Position numbers and translations under genes: made by a program. A stretch of 64,000 bases of DNA from Patella vulgata (Eukaryota; Mollusca; Gastropoda; Patellidae), in the NCBI RefSeq assembly GCF_932274485.2, contig NC_065882.2:14553390-14617389 (forward strand), written 5' to 3'. Shown in pieces: positions 59,268-64,000 of this stretch. Each line of letters begins with the position of its first letter. Position 1 is the first letter of the stretch. The notes beneath the pieces were generated by a model. It made no database searches, was not told the origin of the DNA, and saw only the letters and a program-made list of their open reading frames with translations.

Positions 59268-59287
59268 TACTGTGTTTTCAACTGTGT
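59182..59287 (-). CDS. GLIS1/3: GLIS1/3 exon 1 (start codon exon)
   Basis: The ATG at 59267-59265 has G at -3 and G at +4 and opens [20 protein letters not shown], 28 codons plus two bases ending CAT GG. The donor is GG|GTAAGT at 59181. An acceptor-like TTTCAG precedes 59287, so a 5' UTR exon may lie further upstream. Reading the genomic frame back from the ATG meets an in-frame TGA 13 codons upstream, which supports this start if there is no upstream intron. The exon joins exon 2 as CAT GG+G AGG ATG (H-G-R-M). Coding begins at 59267; the first 20 nt are untranslated. Confidence 0.85.
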
Positions 59288-59411
59288 CTGAAATGGCGAA
59301 TATTCACATACATATATATATTACATTTCTTTCATTTACTTATTATAATTATCCCACCATGGTAGCCCTTGGTTTTACTATTTAACCAGTTATTGCCCCT
59401 GAGTTGATTTT

Positions 59412-59668
59412 CTTTTCTGCTCCGACTGGGCTAATGAAGACGGTCATACGCTATACATTGTAGTGAATATACTCTTATTTCAAATTCAAACTTTCATGGT
59501 TTCTTTTACGTGCAGGCCAATGTGTACACGATACCTAGGTATCGCACCATCCGATCGACTAGACACTGTCCTCCGTCCTGCACTACTGACAAGGGGCCAA
59601 CACGAGAGCGAACCAGAAAGCTGGTTAGCGAGCCGGCGTCTTACTAACTGGTCCACCGCGGCTCCCTT
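59412..59668 (-). mobile_element. SINE-B, tail truncated
   Basis: GCTCCGACTGGGCTAATGAA to GTCCACCGCGGCTCCC (head end). The head lies only about 125-380 bp upstream of exon 1 and points toward the gene. Confidence 0.85.
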
Positions 59669-59906
59669 TCGACTTATAGTGTTGACGATGTTAGTTTTAA
59701 ATTGTATACTCCTTCATCAATTATTTCCTGTAGCCTTTCTATTAGGCACTGGTTCACTATAACGAGATAACTAAGCTAAATATCCCGGTTTGATTTGTAT
59801 TGTCTATTTAATAAATCTTTTCCCCAAAACAATCCAGGAACCCGACAAAAATGCCCTCTTTTTGTTTCTGGGAGCTCTTAAGGCTGACTTTTTATATGCG
59901 TGTAAT

Positions 59907-60287
59907 AAGGAATGAAATGAAATGGGGTTTAACGTCCTACTGTTCTGCTCCCATACTCTGTGACTGGGCTAATGAAGACGGGCATACGCCATACAGTGTG
60001 CTATGACGGAAATTTTGCCCGGGCAGAGGCACTATCGCCTACTCTTATATCGAATTCCAACTGCCAAGGGATCTTTTACGTACATTCCAATGTATACACG
60101 GGATCTCGGTTTTTGTCTCATCCGAAGGACTATACAGCTGTCCTTGTCAGGCCCTCCGTTCTGCACCACTGACAAGGGGAAACCACGTCGGAAAATCCAG
60201 ATGAACTTTCTCGGCCAATGCAGGGGTCGAACACCCGACCTCCAGGCTAGTGAGCCAGCGTATTAACCACCTAGCCACCGTGGCTCC
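59907..60287 (-). mobile_element. SINE-B, full length
   Basis: Perfect 11-bp duplication ATGCGTGTAAT at 59896-59906 and 60288-60298. (AAATG)n tail, complete body and head end TAGCCACCGTGGCTCC. The best reference copy with the one at 9856. Confidence 0.93.
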
Positions 60288-60299
60288 ATGCGTGTAATG

Positions 60300-60595
60300 C
60301 TTGCACTATATGGAACATACTAAACTTACGCTGTCTGTCAACAATTAGCTACATGAGAACAGACACTAAGTTAGTTGACCGACATTTTAAGTCTTAAATC
60401 GACGATTTTAGTCGAAAACACTTTACTTTGAGAAGTCTTTATTCCGCTTTCATTTAATAAAATTGAAAAGGTTTATTTAATCTGTGTATTTATGACAGAC
60501 GTGAAACGGAGTAGAACTGCATTACAAAATGGTACTATAGGGTATGACCGCCAGTTAGGACAGAGATCTATATTAGTAGTAGATAGTTTTCTATG
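60300..60595. other. Upstream flank, no feature seen
   Basis: No promoter element of GLIS1/3 could be recognised here. Confidence 0.4.
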
Positions 60596-60599
60596 TGCA

Positions 60600-60825
60600 G
60601 AATGACTAACCAGGAGGTCCTGGGTTCTTCGATTCAGATATTGGATAAGAAAGTTCCTCGGGATATTTCAGTCAAGTTTTCCGTTTGTCAGTGGGTCTTG
60701 GAAGGAAAACGCGTCAGTGGTTCTTATGAGACGAAACACTGAGTCTCCACTTGTCATAAACAGCACGTTATAAAAGATCCTCCGAAAGTTGGAAATCGAA
60801 ACGAGAGTATAGACCGCACACGCAA
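60600..60825 (+). mobile_element. SINE-B, very degenerate
   Basis: GACTAACCAGGAGGTCCTGG, AAGAAAGTTCCTCGGGATAT, then GATCCTCCGAAAGTTGGAAA. Confidence 0.6.
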
Positions 60826-60989
60826 GTAAAAATAGAATAGTTTAATTTTAAATATTAAATTCATATGATTGAAATGGACCCATTTTCTCTCTTTTTACAT
60901 TCAATTTTTGCTTTTAGAAAAAATATCTTCATCTTCTTGAACTTGTCGCCACTTCGTGTATTTAAGGGTTTTGACTGCGTGTGAAGGTA

Positions 60990-61258
60990 GGGGTAGAGTA
61001 GACCTAGTGATCTAGAGTGTCGCACTTCGGACTCTAGCTGGCCGGTCACCTCTGGCTTGCGGTCGTGGTTTGGACCCCAGGTCTGAGCATATGACTTGGT
61101 GATAGGGGCGCTTTCTCAGTCTCGCTGGTTTACTTCGGGTACTCCTGGTTTCCTCCCACAGGTAAGACCCCTGCAAGTGCGCCAAGATAATAAAATAAGA
61201 CAGCTTGTCTGCGATATCACCCTCGTTGGAAGCGGACGTTAAACACTAATAGAAGAAG
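60990..61258 (+). mobile_element. SINE-C, near full length
   Basis: Head GTAGACCTAGTGATCTAGAG, B-box region GTGGTTTGGACCCC, central domain TTTACTTCGGGTACTCCTGG and TTTCCTCCCACAGGTAAGAC, tail GTCTGCGATATCACCCTCGT...GCGGACGTTAAACACTAATA. Confidence 0.85.
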
Positions 61259-61575
61259 CGTGAAGGTCAGTGTCAATTATATTTAATATGATAGTTTTAA
61301 ATTTTAAAAGTGCATAAGCCATATATTTGAAAGAAAACGCCTTATAGGAAATAATTTCATGCTCGCCTTGCGACATAGAAATGCAAATAACATGCATGGA
61401 CCTAACCCGAAATGTGAACCAGTAAAATACAAACCATTGTAAGTGTGAAAAAAATCATTGTGCAGGTGTGGGTAAAGAGTTGGCACGGAGTCGTTATACT
61501 GGAATTACCCTTGGTGGGACCCTAAGCTATATAAAGTTCATATTCCTGAAGCAACGACCGCGGGTTTTACAACAT

Positions 61576-61729
61576 CAGGGCCGTAACTAGCTCAGAGCAA
61601 CGAGGGGAGCGGGCCTGGGTGCTGTAAAATTGACGGACAATATATATCTATGGTCGACAATTTTTTCAGAGGTGGGGGGGGGGGCGAAACGTTTTGCCCC
61701 CCCCCCCCCCAACCTTAGTTACGGGCCTG
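61576..61729. mobile_element. hAT-like MITE with G-run/C-run core
   Basis: Perfect 8-bp duplication TACAACAT at 61568-61575 and 61730-61737. Ends CAGGGCCGTAACTAGC and, inverted, CAGGCCCGTAACTAAGG. A run of about 12 G, GCGAAACGTTTTGC and a run of about 14 C lie near the right end. Confidence 0.9.
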
Positions 61730-61737
61730 TACAACAT

Positions 61738-61945
61738 TTCTAAGAGTGCGGTGTTAAAGCCAGATCATTTTGACCGAACAGGTTTCCGCCTACTCTTCAC
61801 TGAATTCCAAATGTGCTGCCAATGGCAGGATCGAAGCCAGAACCGCCTGCTTAATGAGCAAGCGGAATCCGCATCGGCCACCGATGCTCCGACAGGCGTG
61901 TCACCATTTTGTCTGCGACACTTCGGTGCAAGCCGACATAAAATA
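61738..61945 (-). mobile_element. SINE-like element of another subfamily
   Basis: CCTACTCTTCACTGAATTCC recalls SINE-B. Read in reverse, GGTTCTGGCTTCGATCCTGCC resembles a B box. The right part differs from SINE-B. Confidence 0.5.
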
Positions 61946-62715
61946 ACGTTGGGGTGGGGATGGTTATAGAAAGAATTTATCAATCTGTTTCACAGAGGAT
62001 TACGAATATTCACTGCTGATCAGTGTGAGAATTTATCTTTAGTAGACATCGAAAAGTCAGCTCACCAAATGTAAAGCAGGGTGTCACATCCTTTTCACCC
62101 TAGAAATTGTATAGATTCCATCAGGTTCCATTGTTACCCCCTCTCCTTGGCCTTCAGATCCGCCCATGCGCACAAATGTCATGTATTTAAAAATCTCAAA
62201 TGTTATTGTAATTGACAGGACATGATCTTTAGGCGTCATCAGGCTTATCTAGATTTATGTCTGTTGTGGGTTACTCGAGTTTAAATGTTTCGTATCAACT
62301 TGAGTAATTCTCTCTTTATGCTTGTTTAAATATCCATGAAATGTGGAGAGGTAGAGTTTCAAACAAGGAATTGTTGGCACAATAACAAATTTCATGTTTA
62401 ATGCGTTTAACAACCTTGCTACTGAGTGGATTAGTTCAAGGAAATCTATTTTAAAAAATATTAAAAAGGTGTCATATCTTCTCTTGGATTTGCATTAACA
62501 GGTTTCTATAACCTTGATTTGAAAGATATTTACATTAACTGGTTTCTAAAATGCACAACCAGCCAGGTTTTTAAACACCTTGATACGCAATGCGTTTGTT
62601 CAAGGAAATTTTAAATATTAAAAATATTTTAAAAAGAGTCCCTGGGGTTTAATTTGAGTGGAAATTTGCTTTAACAGGTTTCTCAAAGGCACAGAAAAAA
62701 AAAAAAAAAAAAAAA
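61946..62715. other. No feature seen apart from local similarity
   Basis: ACAGGTTTCTA(T/A)AA...CTTGAT and AAGGAAATTT words recur at 62400-62680 as a loose dimer. Ends in a ~25-A run. Confidence 0.45.
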
Positions 62716-62717
62716 AA

Positions 62718-62792
62718 ATGAAATGGGGTTTAGCTTCATACATTTCAGCACCAATCATGATAGTTTAATGATGATACTATGAGAGAAGCAAT
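62718..62792 (-). mobile_element. SINE-B 3' end, degenerate
   Basis: Poly-A then AAATGGGGTTTAGCTTCATA and TTCAGCACCAATCATGATAG. Confidence 0.6.
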
Positions 62793-62993
62793 ATCGAAAG
62801 CAAGAAGAAAAATTACATGGGCCGGGGGGCACCAAGGTGGCAGACTCGATAAAAATAACAACTTTATATTTATAAAAAATTTCCTAAAGAATCCTAACTA
62901 AAAGGTCCATGTATGTAAATAATGACATCTGGAATGATTGTTTTATGGCCTATAAATAAGGACACATAATGGTACAAATGAAGACTTTATAAA

Positions 62994-63093
62994 ATGAAAT
63001 GAGGTTTAATGTCCTATTTTTCTACACAGACCTGAATAATGGAGACAGGATTTATACGCCATGCATAGGCCTACAGTGTGCTATGAAGGAAAT
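62994..63093 (-). mobile_element. SINE-B 3' end
   Basis: AAAATGAAATGAGGTTTAAT, TAATGGAGACAGG and GTGTGCTATGAAGGAAATG. Confidence 0.75.
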
Positions 63094-63099
63094 GTCATT

Positions 63100-63925
63100 T
63101 TCAAAGTTTCTACAATCTTTTATTATAATAATTTTGGATGGTAAAACTAACAGACGCCGACTGAATGAACGAATAGGCCTACAGTGTAATTAAACAAATA
63201 TGGTATTCTATACTTTTCGCGCTTTCAAATAATTAATTATACTATTTATCGAATCTTCTATTTATGGCATTTAGTCACGCCAGATTTGCTCCAATAAGAT
63301 TTCCCGTTTTCTTTTGTAACTAAATATTTGAGTTGTTTACGACGTATTAATTTACGTGTACACTGTATATTTAATTTAATTGACGTAATTACATTAAAAG
63401 GTTGGATTGCCCTGTAGGGCGATATACATGTATACCCTATAAATCAGACACGTAGTCCTCTAATTTCAACTTCTACGTCATTCAAACCTTATTAGCTTTT
63501 TAAAAAAAACCCAACTTTTTAGTCTTTAAAAACTTATTCATACAACCAGGACCAGGATAAGCTTGCATGGGGCCCCTTAGTGAAAATGTCACTATATTAT
63601 AGGGCCCGTGCACCAACAGTGAATAGGGAGCATATTCTGGTTATTGTCTTTGAATGCTATTTGTATGTCAGTATGGTATAGGTAGACTTATCTAACACGA
63701 ATAAAATAAATAACGTTTAGAATATAATCTGAGGACCCCTGGCTGGCTGCAGCTCAGTAATCACCCCTACCCCACCCCAAACACACGCCCACATTTAATC
63801 CGGCCTTACATACGACCCATTGGACCTTAAAAATATACGACCCTTCATCTTTGTTTTCTTACAGTTGCCATTCGGGTGGCACTTAACTCCAAGTAAAATG
63901 TAGTACACGTAAAAAACAAACCTTT
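63100..63925. other. No feature seen
   Basis: Window edge upstream of the GLIS gene; no open frame or known repeat. Confidence 0.5.
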
Positions 63926-63927
63926 GA

Positions 63928-63988
63928 TTAAATATACTATAAAACAAGTTCATCGAGATTAAATATACTATAAAACAAGTTCATCGTG
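63928..63988. repeat. Tandem dimer, 31-bp unit
   Basis: ATTAAATATACTATAAAACA then AGTTCATCG, twice. Confidence 0.9.
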
Positions 63989-64000
63989 GTTTCCATATTC

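Noticed and set aside
59907-60287. tRNA gene
   Set aside because: A- and B-box-like blocks are present but the cloverleaf is not closed, and the sequence continues as SINE-B with a target duplication.
1-64000. Retrovirus-like or other capsid-bearing elements
   Set aside because: I saw no long terminal repeats, gag/pol-like frames or large virus-like genes; the mobile DNA is SINEs, small DNA transposons and short LINE remnants.

Overview
The window is animal nuclear DNA: AT-rich, with long introns, GT-AG splice sites, tRNA-derived SINEs, small inverted-repeat DNA transposons and many minisatellites. The gene content and repeat style suggest a lophotrochozoan, most likely a mollusc. That is an inference, not something read from a marker gene.

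One protein-coding gene is well supported: a GLIS-family (GLIS1/3 type) Kruppel-like zinc-finger transcription factor on the minus strand. Ten coding exons run from an ATG at 59267 to a TAG at 8438 and cover about 51 kb. The exon phases all join, giving 3150 nt, or 1049 residues plus stop. Exon 1 (59182-59287) is separated from exon 2 (25411-25736) by a 33.4-kb intron. Exon 3 (16881-18610) encodes the N-terminal regulatory region and zinc fingers 1-2. Exons 3-4 share finger 3, exon 4 has finger 4 and exon 5 has finger 5. Exons 6-10 encode a low-complexity C-terminal region. No second host gene is firmly supported. A possible signal-peptide exon at 39723-39876 (+) is listed with low confidence.

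The rest is intronic or flanking repeat DNA. Names used here: SINE-A has a tRNA-like head, a conserved central domain and a (CT)n tail. SINE-B is about 360-380 bp with a different tRNA-like head and a (TTTCA)n tail. SINE-C has another head, a central domain like SINE-A, and a tail containing CGGACGTTAAA. SINE-A and SINE-B share the 3' end GGACGTTAAACCCCATTTC. T1, T2 and T3 are inverted-repeat elements flanked by TTAA, as expected of piggyBac-type MITEs. There are also a Mutator-like MITE pair (9-10-bp duplications), a CAGTCCTTCA-ended pair (6-bp duplications) and a hAT-like MITE (8-bp duplication).

Layout: 1-8437 is downstream flank with minisatellites and MITEs. 8438-18610 is the exon-dense part of the GLIS gene; minisatellites lie close to exons 3, 4 and 6, and one of them multiplies the exon 6 splice donor. 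18611-25410 is intron 2. 25737-59181 is the giant intron 1, filled with SINEs, MITEs and local duplications. 59288-64000 is upstream of exon 1 and holds more SINEs plus a hAT-like MITE. The most unusual feature is the splice-donor array at 12250-12670: several units could act as in-frame 18-nt microexons re-encoding the end of exon 6.
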